A stretch of DNA of 64,000 bases from an uncultured Clostridia bacterium (GCA_947626135.1 CANQQZ010000010.1:1-64000), one strand, 5' to 3'; shown: positions 17,001 through 27,502, counted from the first letter of the stretch. The notes: generated by a model from the letters alone, not told the origin. A program made the numbers and translations.

Positions 17001-20000
17001 ACAGATTCAGAATACGTGTCGGTGAAAATGCTTGAGCATAAGGACGGAAGCTGCACGGTCGAGGGACTTACACCGCAGAAAACATATAATTTTAAAATAG
17101 TTACCGTGACCACAGCCGCGTCGAGCCCGATTTCGACGGCAATGGGAACCGCATCCTTAGACGTTACGGCAGGCGCTCCGCAGACAGTCAAGGCATCAAA
17201 GGAGAATGCGACCTCCGCCAGAGTTGAGTGGAGCGGCGCTCAGCTTGCGGAAAATGACGGACGGATAACCGGATACAGGATATATTATGATAAAAATGTG
17301 CCGACGGATGAATCGGATTATATTGAGGTAAAATCAAATAACGAAACGAGCGGCAGCGCCGTAGTGAAGGATTTGGAAACAAGCACCGTTTATTATTTCA
17401 AGGTCATGACCATATCCATGTACGCGGATTCGGAGATATCCGAGCAGTACGACAGCGCGGATCTGACAGTTCATATCGCGCCGCCGTCTGTTATCGAGGC
17501 TACGCGCGAGGATTCGGCTATACGAGTTGACTGGAGAAATCCCGAGCTGGAGGAGGGAGTAATAACAAAATACAGAGTTTATTACTCAGCCGGCTCCGAG
17601 CCTACGGAATCATCAGATTATGTTGATGTTGAAACAAGCTCCGGTACAGCTATGGCTGTTATCGAAAATCTGAGCAAGGCAAAATATTATATAAAGATAC
17701 AGGTATTTTCAACATATATAACAAGCGGCTTGTCGAAATCGGATATGGTTGACCTGTCTATAGACGTTTTGGCGCCGAAGATTATCACGGCTGTGAGGGA
17801 GGATGAAAACTCCGCGTCGCTGTCGTGGAGCGGCGCGTCCGCAGGCGGGGGCAATATCAGCTCATATCTGATATATTATGATACTGAAATCCCCACCCAG
17901 GATTCGCCGAGCATAACGGTTCCCGCGAACGGAGAAACGGGCGGAACGACTATCGTAAGCGGAACCGGCGGACAGATCAACTATTACAGAATAGCAACGG
18001 TGGCGGACAACGGCACAAGCTCGCTGTCGTCCGTATACGCGAGCGCGTTCCTGTTTAAGGGTACGAGTATAGCTCCGGGCAGTACAATAGATATGAAGGA
18101 CGGAAACGTTTACCGCCTGGATGAGGACGGTGAATATACCGTGTCCGGAGGAGAGTTCAGCGACGCGGCAATACAGGTTGCGGACGGAGTTGAAGCCGTG
18201 CTGAACATTAACGGAGATTTGACCGTTGACAACAGCGCGAGCAGCGATTATGAACAGTCGCCCGTTTCAATCGGCGGAAATGCGAAGCTGACGATAAATA
18301 TTAACGGAAATGTGAATTTTTACGGCTCCCCCGCGGGAAGCGGAAGCACAAACACCGTAAACGGAACAGGCGGCACGGGAGGCTTTGCCGGAGTCGAGGT
18401 TCCGAGAAGCGCGTCTCTGATCATAGCCGGAGCCGGTGATTTCAAGGCATACGGCGGCGATGCCGGTGACGGCGGAAATTCAATAAGAAATAATGATATC
18501 GGCGGAGCAGGCGGCGGCGGAGCCGGCGCGGGCATCGGCGGAAACGGCGGTAATGGCGGCGCTGCGAACACGCCGGAGGTTGTTTCAACGGCTGAAAACG
18601 GCAGCGACGGCGGCGACTGCGGCTATGTACACATTGTCGGAGCGGTTAACGTCTATGCCTATGGCGGCAGCGGCGGCAGCGGCGGTTATATGATAAACGG
18701 TGACGCGGGCGGCGGCGGCGGTTATCCGGCAGCGGGTATCGGCGGCGGCGGAGCCGGCGGCGGCGGAGCGACTACGACTAACGGCGGCGGCGGCTTCTCC
18801 GGCGGCACGGGAGAATATGAAACAGTTCCCGGTAAAGGCTTTTCATCAATGACGGACGGCACGGGCGATTCAAATGTACTCGCGGGAAGCGGATATTTCT
18901 CGGGCGGCAATATAGGCGGTCTGGGACAGAACGGAGCCGGAACCGGCGGAGCGGGCGGCAAAGGCGGAACGGTTTTTGCGGATACAAGCATAGGAAAAAT
19001 AAACGCATATAACGGAAACTATATCACGTCTCTGGACAGCGGCGCTAACGGAAACGGCTGGGGCGAAAATCCGACGCCGATTTACGCGCAGCTCGGCTAT
19101 AATATAAGCACTGTAAGGAGCGCGGGTCTTCCGGAGGCAGAGGGAAGAACAGCCGAGGCCCTTATAACGGAGCTTGGCGGATACGCGCCGGTTGAGTATA
19201 CATACAATAATATAGTAGGAATAGGCTCGGGAGCAGGTTATACGGAAGCGGACAACGGAGTTTACGCGCCGTATGTGTTCAATCCCAATTTCAGAACATT
19301 CGGCGAGCAGGATATGACAGAGCTTGAGAGCATGAATTTGTGGCATTTCCGCGCGCAGACGAGCTCCAAGAACGGCTTGAGCGTTGTTTCTGAGGCGGAG
19401 GCAAGCGCGTATCTGTTTGTTATGCCGTATCCTCCCACGGAAATTGCCTCGGAATGGGAAACCCCGACTGCCGTGCGGCTTACCTGGAGCGGCGCGCGCG
19501 GCGCGGGTATAGACAGATATTATATATACTATACCACGGATCCCACGGAGCGTGTGGAGCGCTGGAACATTTCAAATGAGGTAGGCGTTGAGTCGGGCGG
19601 GTCGAAGCCGTCCGAGGTACCGGCGGATGATATTTTCGCGGGAGATACGTTCATAATATTATACAATCCCGATCCGGCGCAGCAGTATAAGCTTCTTGAC
19701 GATCTCGGACACGATGTCAGGGGTCAGATATGGAAGAGTGCGGATGGCTCGGATATGCTTGTATTCGATGGTATAGAACCGAATACGGGATACAGGCTTG
19801 TCACGAGATATGCCGAAACGGATGAAGGTATACCGTCCGGGCATACAGACGGTGTCAGCATTATAACGCGGCAGGAAATCATTCCTCCGGCTCCCGTTGA
19901 GCCCGAGGAGACAGAGGAGCCCGGCGAGCCGTCGGCAGCCGAAGAACCGGAGGAACCCGATCATATAGATTACGTTTTGAACGGAACTCCGGACGCGGTT

Positions 20001-23000
20001 GAAATGAGCGCCGCGGCGGTTTACGATACGGCTGTGGAAATCTATCCGGCATATTACGGAAGCGAATATCAGCTTTTGACGGAAGCGGGAGACGCGGTTG
20101 TCCAGAGCGGCTCGGACGGCGTTGGTCTTTACGTGGACTCCTGGGTAAGACCCGACGGAGAAAACAGGGTTGAATTCACAGGCTTGTCACCGGAAACGAC
20201 GTATAAGCTTGTGACGAGATACAGAGCAATGGGCGGCAGAGCAGCTTCCGCGGATTCCGGGTCAATAACGCTTATAACATTGGCTGAGGGAGAGGGCGTT
20301 CGACCCGAGCCGGAGGAGCCGGAACCTGACGACTCAATATCTGTAGAGCCGGTCAGGATCGACTCTGAGAGCGGAGAGGCGATAGTGCGCGGGCTTGTTT
20401 CGAACGAGACATATTACTTTAAGATCGCGTCGGGAAGCGTGTACCAGGATAAGAGCGAGCCGTCGGAGGTCACGGCGCATACATATCTGTTCGCGATGCC
20501 GGACGCTCCGGTTGTGGATAAGGTCGTGCCGGGCAACGGTAAGCTGACAATCCATCATATCAGGACGGCTGACAGCCACGGCAGTCCGATACAGTACTAT
20601 AATATAAAGGTTTACAGGGATAAGGCCTGCGAACAGCTTGAGACAACATTCCAAGTCGACGCGAATTCCGGCGACGATTTGAAGCTTGACGATGTGGAGA
20701 TCCCGAATCTCACAAACGGAACGGAATACACCGTGTTTGTCACGGCTGTAAACGGCGCGGGAGAAAGCAAGCCGTCGAATACGTTAAGCGTAATTGCCGG
20801 TTCGCCGTGCGCCCCCGACCCGTTCAGAGTACATTCGGGAGAAAATCGTCTGCTGAACGTAAAATACGGCGCGTCGGAGGATAACGGATTCCCGGTAACG
20901 CATTATAACATTTACGTGGACGGGGAGTTCTACACAACGAACGAAACGCTCACATATGAGTTCGAAGGCAAGTACTACGGAGATTTGCATACCTTTGAGG
21001 TAAGCGGAGTAAACCAGTGGGGCGAGGGACCGAAGACGGAGGCTGTTTCGAGAAGCATCGGCGCACCGAGCACCGCTATGGTCAATAATATAGTATATTA
21101 CAGCGACGGCTCCGATTACGAACCCGATTCAACCGACCCGACCGGTATAGACGTAAGCTGGGATCCGGCTAACGGCAACGGAGAGGTTATACAAAGATAC
21201 ACGCTTTACCTTTCGGAAAAGGGAGAGGATAACGAGGTCGCCTTTGAGGTCGATGTTGACCCGAGCACAAAGCTTATCGACACAAATGTACATATTCCCG
21301 CATTTGTGATGCAGGGCGACAAAAAAGTTACTTACCTTAAATACGGACAGGAATATAATATAGAAATAGAGGCGGAAAGCATCGCCGGCATAGGCTCCCG
21401 GTCGGAGCCGTACTACTTCACCTACGGAGCGCCTTCCGCGCCGATAATAACAATGGCGCACGGAGCCGATGAAATCATAACGACGATGTTCATTTCCACG
21501 GAGGGCAACGGAGCGGACGTATTGTATTTCAATATATACGTTGACGGCGAGCTGTACGCGGAGCATGTCGAGGCGCCGCCTGTGGTAGTTGAGAAGCTGG
21601 CGAACGGAGTTGAATACACCATCGAGGCGACAGCTGTAAACCGTTTCGGGGAAAGCTCGAAATCGAAGCCTGTGAAAGCGACCCCGGGCAGACAGCCTTC
21701 GGAGCCGCGTAATGTGCAGGCAACCGCCATTTCCGGAACCGAGGTGGCGCTTTCATGGGAGCCGCCCATAAACAGCGGAGGATATGATATATTATCATAT
21801 TATGTCGCGGGATATATTGCAAACAAGGAGCAGGATGAAACTAATCAGGACGACTCAAAATATATAACCTGCGATATCCGTATCAACGATGACAATACAG
21901 CCGTCATAAGCGGTCTTGAAAACGGAACGACTTATGAATTTGAAGTGTTTGCCGTAACGGAAAGCAATACGGGTTATGTCGGATTGTCCAACGAGGTTAC
22001 GACGTTTGCCACACCCGAACCGCCGGTTATCACAAAGGCGATATCTACGGCGGAGCGCGTTGCCAATCCGCCGGTAACGGTATGGTGGGATCCGCCGGTG
22101 GGCGATGATTCGGTAGAGTCATACAATGTCTATCTGTATGAGGCGGCGACCGACTCGTACAGCAAGATCAACGACAGACCTATCACGGATACGGCGTATA
22201 CCTTCACTCATGAGCGCATGACAAGGCGCAACACATACGAAATTGCCGTAACGGCGGTTAATTCCGTCGGCGAGAGCAATAAATCGGAGCGGGTGTCGAT
22301 TCTTATGGGCGCGCCGTATGCGCCGGAGAATCCGGCGGTTACGACGGATAATACAACGGCGTATCTGACATGGCAGATGCCGGATATGGATACCTGCTAT
22401 GTCGAGGGCTACAGAGTATATCTTGACGAGGATCTGACGCGCGCGAAGGTCAGGATAGACGATCCTTCGGAAATGGAATGCGCGCTTCGCGGCTTGCAGA
22501 CGGGCAAAGCATATACGGCGTATATAAAATCCTTTAACGATGTGGGCTCGAGCCCGTTCTCGGAGCCGGTCAAGTTCACTGTCGGCGCGGCTCAGCCTCC
22601 GCAGATAACAAACGTTAAAGCGGGATACGAGCTTGCCGTTCTGAACTGGACGCAGCCCGAAGAGAAAGAAAGTATCACGGATTACATCATATATGCCGAG
22701 TGCGGCGGGGTCAAGAAAAAGGTCGACAGCGGAGACATAGCGCGCAATGAAGACAATACTCAGGCTACAATCACAAACCTTGAGGGAGGAAAACGCTATA
22801 CCTTTACAATAACCTCAGAGTGTAAGATATATACCGGCGACGGCGATAACTATATTACGGCTGAAAGCGTAGAGAGCGGCGGCGTTTCCGCTACACCGTG
22901 GACCAAGCCCGATGCTCCCGCGATAGATAAGTACAGCGTTATTGCCGGGGACGGAGAATTCAGCTTCTCCTTTGACAAGCCCGAGACCTACGGATTGGAT

Positions 23001-26000
23001 ATTTCCAAATATGAGGTTTACGTGGACGGAGTGAAGACGGAAAATTGTTCTATAGGAGACGGAACGGTTGAGGTTCACGGCGTGACCAACGGATTTACCG
23101 GGGATAATCACTACGGGCACAGATTCTATATGCTTGCATATACGAAGTCGCCGGAGGAGGACCCGGCTGAGTATGTGAGCGACACGCCTCCGGAAGAGGA
23201 ATGGGTTGAAGTCACCACGGGACTTCCGCAGAAAGCGGTGATAGACGGCGTATCTCCGGGCGATGAGGAGATAACGATAAGCTACAGTGTGCCGAATGAA
23301 TCGAAAATCGATATAACCGGATATGAAATAGTATATTCGGCAAACGGCGTTGAAAACACAATAACCGCGAGCTCCAAAACCGAAACGCTTACCGGTCTTG
23401 AAAACGGCGTACAGTACACTATCAAGGTGAGAGGAAAGAGCGCGTGGGGAGACGGTCCGTACAGCGATGAAATTACGGCGTCGCCCGGCACGGCTGCCGC
23501 GCCTGAGATCACAACGGCGCGCAGCGGCGATTCGAGCGCGTATCTGGAATGGAGCGTTCCGGATTCTCCTTTGAGCGATATATATAAGTATAATATTTAT
23601 ATCGACGGCGAGCTGGCATACGAGTCAAACAAAACATCCATGACCATCGCCAACCTCGTGAACGGCACATCGTACAGCTTTACGGTTGCCGCTGTGAACG
23701 AATACGGCGCGGGAACAAAATCAAAGCCGGTTACGGTCACGCCGGGCAAGGTGCCGGGTGTGATTGAAAGAGCCGACTTGACGGCGCTGAGCGATACGGA
23801 GGTTGAGATTGAATGGCTCGAGCCGCTCGATAAGGGCGGACACGATGTGAGCGGATATATTGTGACGGGAAAAGGCATTCCGGCTGAAAATATAGACGTT
23901 GACTCAAAGAAGAGAACCGCGAAGGTTACCGGACTTACGCCGGGAACATGGTACAGCTTTGAAATAACCGCCGAAAACGAAACCGGCAGAGGCGAAACGT
24001 ATTATACCGATTCCGTGCGGACAATGATAGAGCCCGGAGCACCGATTATAGAAAAGCTGTCGTCGGTTAACGATACTATAACCGTTCGCTGGCTGCCCCC
24101 GGAGGACGAGGGCGGCACACCGGTGCTCGGCTATAATGTTTATGTAAACGGTAAAAAGATTAACAAGGAAATGCTCGACGGACCGGAATATACGATCGAG
24201 TCCGGCGACGGACTGGAGATAAGCTCGGGCAGCGAATACGCGGTTACAGTGAGCGCGGTCAACAAGATAGGCGAGGGCGTTCAGTCAAGCGAAATGTATA
24301 TTACGGCGGTGGGATATCTCGCGCCTACAGTGCCGGGTAAGCCCAGAGACGTTCAGGCGATTCCGGGCGACAGCAGGGTTACGGTCGAGTGGGTAAACCC
24401 CGCATACGACGGTAACGATGACATCACGGAATACTACGTATACGCCGGAACCTCCGAGGATGTAATAGCGTTCCGCGGCAAGACAGACGGAGCGACATAT
24501 ACGTTTACGGTACCTAATCTGAATAACGGCACACCGTATGTGTTTGCTGTAAGAGCCAAAAACAGCAAGGGAGAAAGCGAGTTCAGCGATTACGTATGGG
24601 CGTCTCCCGGAAAGCTGAATATACCGCAGGCTCCCTCAGGTCTGGCATACTTTAACGATACGGCAATGGAAAACATGACCGTAACGTGGAATGCCGTTCA
24701 GGGTGATGATATAATATACAGAGTTTATGTGAACGGCGAATATATCGAAACCTCAGATACGCAGTATACAATGCCGGTCGGCGGAGGAAAGAAGTACAGC
24801 ATTCAGGTCAGCGCGGTCAACAGCGTGGGAGAAGCGGTAAGCCAGTACATTTATGCCTGCAATGATCTGAACGTGCTTGACGGCGACGGACAGCTTACGC
24901 GTCTGGACGCAAACTATGACGGCGAGCTCGACGATAAGATCATATATTCCGCGCCTTACGCGCCGGAAAATGTAAGATACGAATACGATATCAATTCGGA
25001 TGAGATCCAGATATATTGGACCGCCCCGTTTGACGGAAACAATCCGATTACGGGCTACAGTATATTTGTAAACGGCGAGGAGTTCACGACGATTGGCGTA
25101 GACGGAAACGGTATGCCGACCAATCCCGGCGACAAGCTTGTTTATGAGAACGGAACGTATATTTATACGCATACCGTCACTCACGAGACGCCGTATTCGG
25201 TACAAATTGCGGGCGTCAACGGCTACGGAACGGGCGACAAGTCGAAGGCGATCCTAGTATATGTCGAGATACTTGATTATCCCAGCGGCGTTACGGCGAA
25301 GCGGGAGAATCCGGACACAGAGCCGGAGGATATAACGGTCGAATGGCGTATACCGGATGAAACGGATGATCTGGAGGGCTTCGCGGTCTACATCAACGGA
25401 GTGGAGCACATATTATACGAAATATCCGACAGCCATGCGGACGGATATTCATATGACCCCGCGACGCGCAGATGTACCTATCATTATACTCAGGCGGAGC
25501 CGGAAAGCGATTACATATTCCGCGTTGCGGCGGTGCATCATGACATGACAAAGAGCCGCGTGTCGAACGCCGCGAGAGTGTATACCGATTTGGAAAGCCC
25601 TGATGCGCCGCAGTGGGCGGAGGAGCCCATTACGGAAGCGGACGGCGGCAGCATAAAGCTTCGGTGGATTGCTCCGGAGAGCGATATAACGCATTATCTG
25701 CTCTATGTAAACGGAGAACAGGAGGCTCGGATAGACGCAGCCGATACAGAATATACGTTCACGCCGGAGGCGGGCAGATATTATATATTCAGAGTATCTG
25801 CCGTAAACGGCACAGCTGAGAGCGAAAAATCCGACAGGCTCGATTACAGCACGATTGATGCGGAAGAGACAGCGCCGGACGCGCCGCTTAAGCCGAGAGA
25901 TTTGGACGTCAGATTTGTGTATTCCGAATCCGGAGACGGCAGCATCGCGCCGCAGGATAATATGATTATCACATGGAAGGCGGCGGGGCATGACGACTCT

Positions 26001-27392
26001 TATCCCGATGCGGACGGATATCAGATATATATCAACGGTTCGGCTGTTCCCGGTGTAGTAATCAATGCCGGAGACGGTCAGATGAACGAGGTCGGAGATA
26101 TAGTATATACGTACACGTATACAGCGGAGGAAGCGGAGGAATACGGCATATACGTAAAAGCGTTTGCCTTGCGGGATGAGGAACGGGTTTTCGGACCCAA
26201 GTCCGATACGGTGTTTGTCACCGCGCCGACGGTAGCTCTTGAGGTTCCGTCGATCACGGGTGTGTATAATGCCGAAAGCGGAACGATCACGCTCGGCTGG
26301 AACGAGATCCCGAACGCGGAATATTACTATCTGTATGTGAACGGGAGCATCCTAATGGGAAGCAACGGCGCCGCGTCAAAGCTTTACGGAACGAGTTATA
26401 CTATGGATGCCGAGCCGAACCACGATTACGCGTTTAATGTAATGGCGGCGCGCGGAGCGGGCGATATCAGAAGCGGAAAGTCGAAGACATGCTTCATTTC
26501 AACATACGATGATTCCGGAGTTCCGTCCGAGGCGGCGGGAGCACCGAGAATTGTCAGGAGCGTGTCCGACTATTCGTCCAAGGTGACAATCTACTGGACG
26601 GCTCCCGAGGAAAACGCCGATAATATCTTCGGTTATTATGTGATCCGCGCGGGAGAGCAGCTGGACGACGTTATGATTTCCGCTGCTGAAAAGACGGCTT
26701 ACGGCGAGTATAAATATACCTTTACCGACATACCCGAGGATAAGGCTGTGCCTGTGGCTGTAGTGGCATTCGAAAGGTATAACGGTCAGGACTTCATAGG
26801 CAACTACTCAAATATATGGAATATTAAGCTTGAGCTTAATATAAGCGAGGATTTCGGCAATGATAACCCGAGCGTGTTCGATTCGGTTTCGCGAAAGGAT
26901 GCCGACGGAGACGGACTGGTAGATGAGATCGGCGCTACGGCTACGCTTACCGGCGTTATCGACGCGGGAGGAGCTATAGCCACAATAACGGTTAAGGATA
27001 GATTCGGCAGCAGGCTTGCGTCGGTTATCGCCAGAAGTAACTTCCGCATAGATGTTCCGCTGAGCACCGATTCAACGGAACGGTATATGCTGGAGGTCAC
27101 GAGAGATAATTACACCTCCTACGTGATAAGCGATATGGACCTCAACGACAGTGATACGCGCGCGATCTACTTTGACAACCTGACTATTTACGCCGGAGAT
27201 GTTAATGCGGACGATTACATAGGTCTTGATGATTTGTCGATAGTTAATTCCAATTACGGCGATCAGGGAGCGCAGGGCGACGTTAACGCGGACGGACGCG
27301 TAAATGTAGACGATTTGTCCTATGTCAACATGAATTACGGAAAACGAAGCGTAAAGCAGACATTGAGCGAATATAAGGCGTCAAAAAATTAA
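14049..27392 (+). CDS. Giant gene 1: secreted fibronectin-III array with beta-helix and glycine-rich modules and C-terminal dockerin
   Basis: The ATG at 14049 is preferred over a GTG at 14040: the spacing from GAAGAGG equals that of the paralogue gene 2. The 4447-residue product starts with a signal peptide (about 1-27). Then come a beta-helix-like module (about 138-275), a bacterial Ig-like stretch and three FN3 domains. A second copy of the beta-helix module (about 811-935) and four more FN3 domains follow. Next are a glycine-rich module (about 1338-1690), one FN3 interrupted by two unnamed repeats, and an array of 21 FN3 domains (about 2150-4250). An X-like module and a dockerin (about 4384-4434) end the protein. 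About 29 FN3 units can be counted by their AP...W...Y.VY pattern. The dockerin loops DVNADDYIGLDD and DVNADGRVNVDD have complete calcium ligands. There is no LPXTG, SLH or enzyme domain. It is a single-gene transcription unit. It probably attaches to the surface through a cohesin from genes 3-6. Confidence 0.85.
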   Translation: MHKIGIRKAAALFAAFSMLLSSFPSAAGEENAPAAQDASGDTSTSITYGPGLYSLNEDGTLSAVDDGEKVEPRLDMDLTNIVPVPKYTEDADGSEFISLEEYTREQEKLPSYNEQQGIMPAAALSGGAGRTSLGTNIASTAYTGSVTKNGYYYLGASGTNQANTFFFNGVNINCTGNYDCALQVYSSGNAFVEFLGACYITKTGYTGSAASAIKSTGGTVIIDINESLTINVTGAETNYAVYKTAGNCTLKIMSAGSWLQTNNIKCYGLNAFYDPNITYITITPKKEYTDADKIDGNIILPVGSSIDFTGVITSGMGDRYTLWGNDGITYKVTRTDRASVTSSGFDGTVTGLAPGVVNVTSVANAQDPDSTVDGNSIGLVVGQAVAPRNMSATRVDKSTIKLQWSDAFVDYGDNNSEVVTGYEIYYSKEHITDENIDDPEAVTKIEVESSALSGEHTFSDLEPGEFYYFRIKTKSRIFGISDLSEEAYAHLYIDPTAPTDVKAARVSDTAIDVSWSGAGGTNIIGYRVYYNVGEMPDADSVYKEIFTKEEYDRLHPASPSPTQAAPSPEPSDAPEVMFADDYWETGEGKLTIEDSSIVPQRDYYIKVETITRPIPEQEEMLLYSGLSDAYASVYMYKSPEAPEILTAERVDDTTAHLKWEGAAGDEIYGYRLYYYKDSNLVIPFDSTLAFFDNAAAQGRTAPEPNGISQIALEEDMPEDSVFNINEDPSILFEVPKIQKDPEMEKLNYNSKNQDLTEVDGSEFINIASYEGAYDPGDGNTAYSEPEPQSGDVAMDGDGKLTHNLPTNTYATAYTGSWVSTHNNYMKLTTAGNYYFNGVNITGDGGDYYGTILFSNKGTANLYFYGNNVISRAESDLEKASAIYVNSGGTVNIYNYGVLTLNTSGNYAIYDNDGTVNLLANRITTDKSYYGQINDKSAAPPSAPTSISAKKTGATSALVEWKNGDGGSYNIYGYRIYYSSSGEPTTDSEYVSVKMLEHKDGSCTVEGLTPQKTYNFKIVTVTTAASSPISTAMGTASLDVTAGAPQTVKASKENATSARVEWSGAQLAENDGRITGYRIYYDKNVPTDESDYIEVKSNNETSGSAVVKDLETSTVYYFKVMTISMYADSEISEQYDSADLTVHIAPPSVIEATREDSAIRVDWRNPELEEGVITKYRVYYSAGSEPTESSDYVDVETSSGTAMAVIENLSKAKYYIKIQVFSTYITSGLSKSDMVDLSIDVLAPKIITAVREDENSASLSWSGASAGGGNISSYLIYYDTEIPTQDSPSITVPANGETGGTTIVSGTGGQINYYRIATVADNGTSSLSSVYASAFLFKGTSIAPGSTIDMKDGNVYRLDEDGEYTVSGGEFSDAAIQVADGVEAVLNINGDLTVDNSASSDYEQSPVSIGGNAKLTININGNVNFYGSPAGSGSTNTVNGTGGTGGFAGVEVPRSASLIIAGAGDFKAYGGDAGDGGNSIRNNDIGGAGGGGAGAGIGGNGGNGGAANTPEVVSTAENGSDGGDCGYVHIVGAVNVYAYGGSGGSGGYMINGDAGGGGGYPAAGIGGGGAGGGGATTTNGGGGFSGGTGEYETVPGKGFSSMTDGTGDSNVLAGSGYFSGGNIGGLGQNGAGTGGAGGKGGTVFADTSIGKINAYNGNYITSLDSGANGNGWGENPTPIYAQLGYNISTVRSAGLPEAEGRTAEALITELGGYAPVEYTYNNIVGIGSGAGYTEADNGVYAPYVFNPNFRTFGEQDMTELESMNLWHFRAQTSSKNGLSVVSEAEASAYLFVMPYPPTEIASEWETPTAVRLTWSGARGAGIDRYYIYYTTDPTERVERWNISNEVGVESGGSKPSEVPADDIFAGDTFIILYNPDPAQQYKLLDDLGHDVRGQIWKSADGSDMLVFDGIEPNTGYRLVTRYAETDEGIPSGHTDGVSIITRQEIIPPAPVEPEETEEPGEPSAAEEPEEPDHIDYVLNGTPDAVEMSAAAVYDTAVEIYPAYYGSEYQLLTEAGDAVVQSGSDGVGLYVDSWVRPDGENRVEFTGLSPETTYKLVTRYRAMGGRAASADSGSITLITLAEGEGVRPEPEEPEPDDSISVEPVRIDSESGEAIVRGLVSNETYYFKIASGSVYQDKSEPSEVTAHTYLFAMPDAPVVDKVVPGNGKLTIHHIRTADSHGSPIQYYNIKVYRDKACEQLETTFQVDANSGDDLKLDDVEIPNLTNGTEYTVFVTAVNGAGESKPSNTLSVIAGSPCAPDPFRVHSGENRLLNVKYGASEDNGFPVTHYNIYVDGEFYTTNETLTYEFEGKYYGDLHTFEVSGVNQWGEGPKTEAVSRSIGAPSTAMVNNIVYYSDGSDYEPDSTDPTGIDVSWDPANGNGEVIQRYTLYLSEKGEDNEVAFEVDVDPSTKLIDTNVHIPAFVMQGDKKVTYLKYGQEYNIEIEAESIAGIGSRSEPYYFTYGAPSAPIITMAHGADEIITTMFISTEGNGADVLYFNIYVDGELYAEHVEAPPVVVEKLANGVEYTIEATAVNRFGESSKSKPVKATPGRQPSEPRNVQATAISGTEVALSWEPPINSGGYDILSYYVAGYIANKEQDETNQDDSKYITCDIRINDDNTAVISGLENGTTYEFEVFAVTESNTGYVGLSNEVTTFATPEPPVITKAISTAERVANPPVTVWWDPPVGDDSVESYNVYLYEAATDSYSKINDRPITDTAYTFTHERMTRRNTYEIAVTAVNSVGESNKSERVSILMGAPYAPENPAVTTDNTTAYLTWQMPDMDTCYVEGYRVYLDEDLTRAKVRIDDPSEMECALRGLQTGKAYTAYIKSFNDVGSSPFSEPVKFTVGAAQPPQITNVKAGYELAVLNWTQPEEKESITDYIIYAECGGVKKKVDSGDIARNEDNTQATITNLEGGKRYTFTITSECKIYTGDGDNYITAESVESGGVSATPWTKPDAPAIDKYSVIAGDGEFSFSFDKPETYGLDISKYEVYVDGVKTENCSIGDGTVEVHGVTNGFTGDNHYGHRFYMLAYTKSPEEDPAEYVSDTPPEEEWVEVTTGLPQKAVIDGVSPGDEEITISYSVPNESKIDITGYEIVYSANGVENTITASSKTETLTGLENGVQYTIKVRGKSAWGDGPYSDEITASPGTAAAPEITTARSGDSSAYLEWSVPDSPLSDIYKYNIYIDGELAYESNKTSMTIANLVNGTSYSFTVAAVNEYGAGTKSKPVTVTPGKVPGVIERADLTALSDTEVEIEWLEPLDKGGHDVSGYIVTGKGIPAENIDVDSKKRTAKVTGLTPGTWYSFEITAENETGRGETYYTDSVRTMIEPGAPIIEKLSSVNDTITVRWLPPEDEGGTPVLGYNVYVNGKKINKEMLDGPEYTIESGDGLEISSGSEYAVTVSAVNKIGEGVQSSEMYITAVGYLAPTVPGKPRDVQAIPGDSRVTVEWVNPAYDGNDDITEYYVYAGTSEDVIAFRGKTDGATYTFTVPNLNNGTPYVFAVRAKNSKGESEFSDYVWASPGKLNIPQAPSGLAYFNDTAMENMTVTWNAVQGDDIIYRVYVNGEYIETSDTQYTMPVGGGKKYSIQVSAVNSVGEAVSQYIYACNDLNVLDGDGQLTRLDANYDGELDDKIIYSAPYAPENVRYEYDINSDEIQIYWTAPFDGNNPITGYSIFVNGEEFTTIGVDGNGMPTNPGDKLVYENGTYIYTHTVTHETPYSVQIAGVNGYGTGDKSKAILVYVEILDYPSGVTAKRENPDTEPEDITVEWRIPDETDDLEGFAVYINGVEHILYEISDSHADGYSYDPATRRCTYHYTQAEPESDYIFRVAAVHHDMTKSRVSNAARVYTDLESPDAPQWAEEPITEADGGSIKLRWIAPESDITHYLLYVNGEQEARIDAADTEYTFTPEAGRYYIFRVSAVNGTAESEKSDRLDYSTIDAEETAPDAPLKPRDLDVRFVYSESGDGSIAPQDNMIITWKAAGHDDSYPDADGYQIYINGSAVPGVVINAGDGQMNEVGDIVYTYTYTAEEAEEYGIYVKAFALRDEERVFGPKSDTVFVTAPTVALEVPSITGVYNAESGTITLGWNEIPNAEYYYLYVNGSILMGSNGAASKLYGTSYTMDAEPNHDYAFNVMAARGAGDIRSGKSKTCFISTYDDSGVPSEAAGAPRIVRSVSDYSSKVTIYWTAPEENADNIFGYYVIRAGEQLDDVMISAAEKTAYGEYKYTFTDIPEDKAVPVAVVAFERYNGQDFIGNYSNIWNIKLELNISEDFGNDNPSVFDSVSRKDADGDGLVDEIGATATLTGVIDAGGAIATITVKDRFGSRLASVIARSNFRIDVPLSTDSTERYMLEVTRDNYTSYVISDMDLNDSDTRAIYFDNLTIYAGDVNADDYIGLDDLSIVNSNYGDQGAQGDVNADGRVNVDDLSYVNMNYGKRSVKQTLSEYKASKN
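14460..14870 (+). other. Beta-helix-like module, first copy (gene 1)
   Basis: Repeating short strands (FFFNGVNINCTG, ALQVYSSGNAFVEF, AIKSTGGTVIIDI) look like a carbohydrate-binding right-handed beta-helix of the Cthe_2159 kind. The second copy is at 16480-16850. Assignment is by eye. Confidence 0.5.
18060..19120 (+). other. Glycine-rich module of gene 1
   Basis: A strand-rich lead (LNINGDLTV, LTININGNV) passes into a stretch dominated by GGxGG and GGN, with landmarks GYPAAGIGGGG and GGFSGGTGE. It closes with PIYAQLGYN. The same order of landmarks occurs in gene 2. The DNA is correspondingly GGC-repetitive. Confidence 0.8.
27195..27350 (+). other. Dockerin domain of gene 1
   Basis: Two EF-hand-like loops with D1, N3, D5 and D12 ligands, each followed by a helix ending NYG (LSIVNSNYG and LSYVNMNYG). 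Confidence 0.85.
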
Positions 27393-27398
27393 TAATAC

Positions 27399-27430
27399 AA
27401 AAATGCGGATTATTTAATCCGCATTTTTTG
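27399..27430 (+). terminator. Terminator of giant gene 1
   Basis: AAAAATGCGGATT pairs with AATCCGCATTTTTT, ending in a T run. Confidence 0.85.
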
Positions 27431-27502
27431 TGCATTGATTTCCTGCTGGAAATAACGAAAAAATGTCATATAAATTAAATAAAACACTGTTTTTTAGTAC
27501 AA

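Noticed and set aside
18350-18990. GGC-repeat stretches taken for a CRISPR or minisatellite array
   Set aside because: The repeats are irregular, in frame, and explained by glycine-rich protein; there are no spacers of even length.
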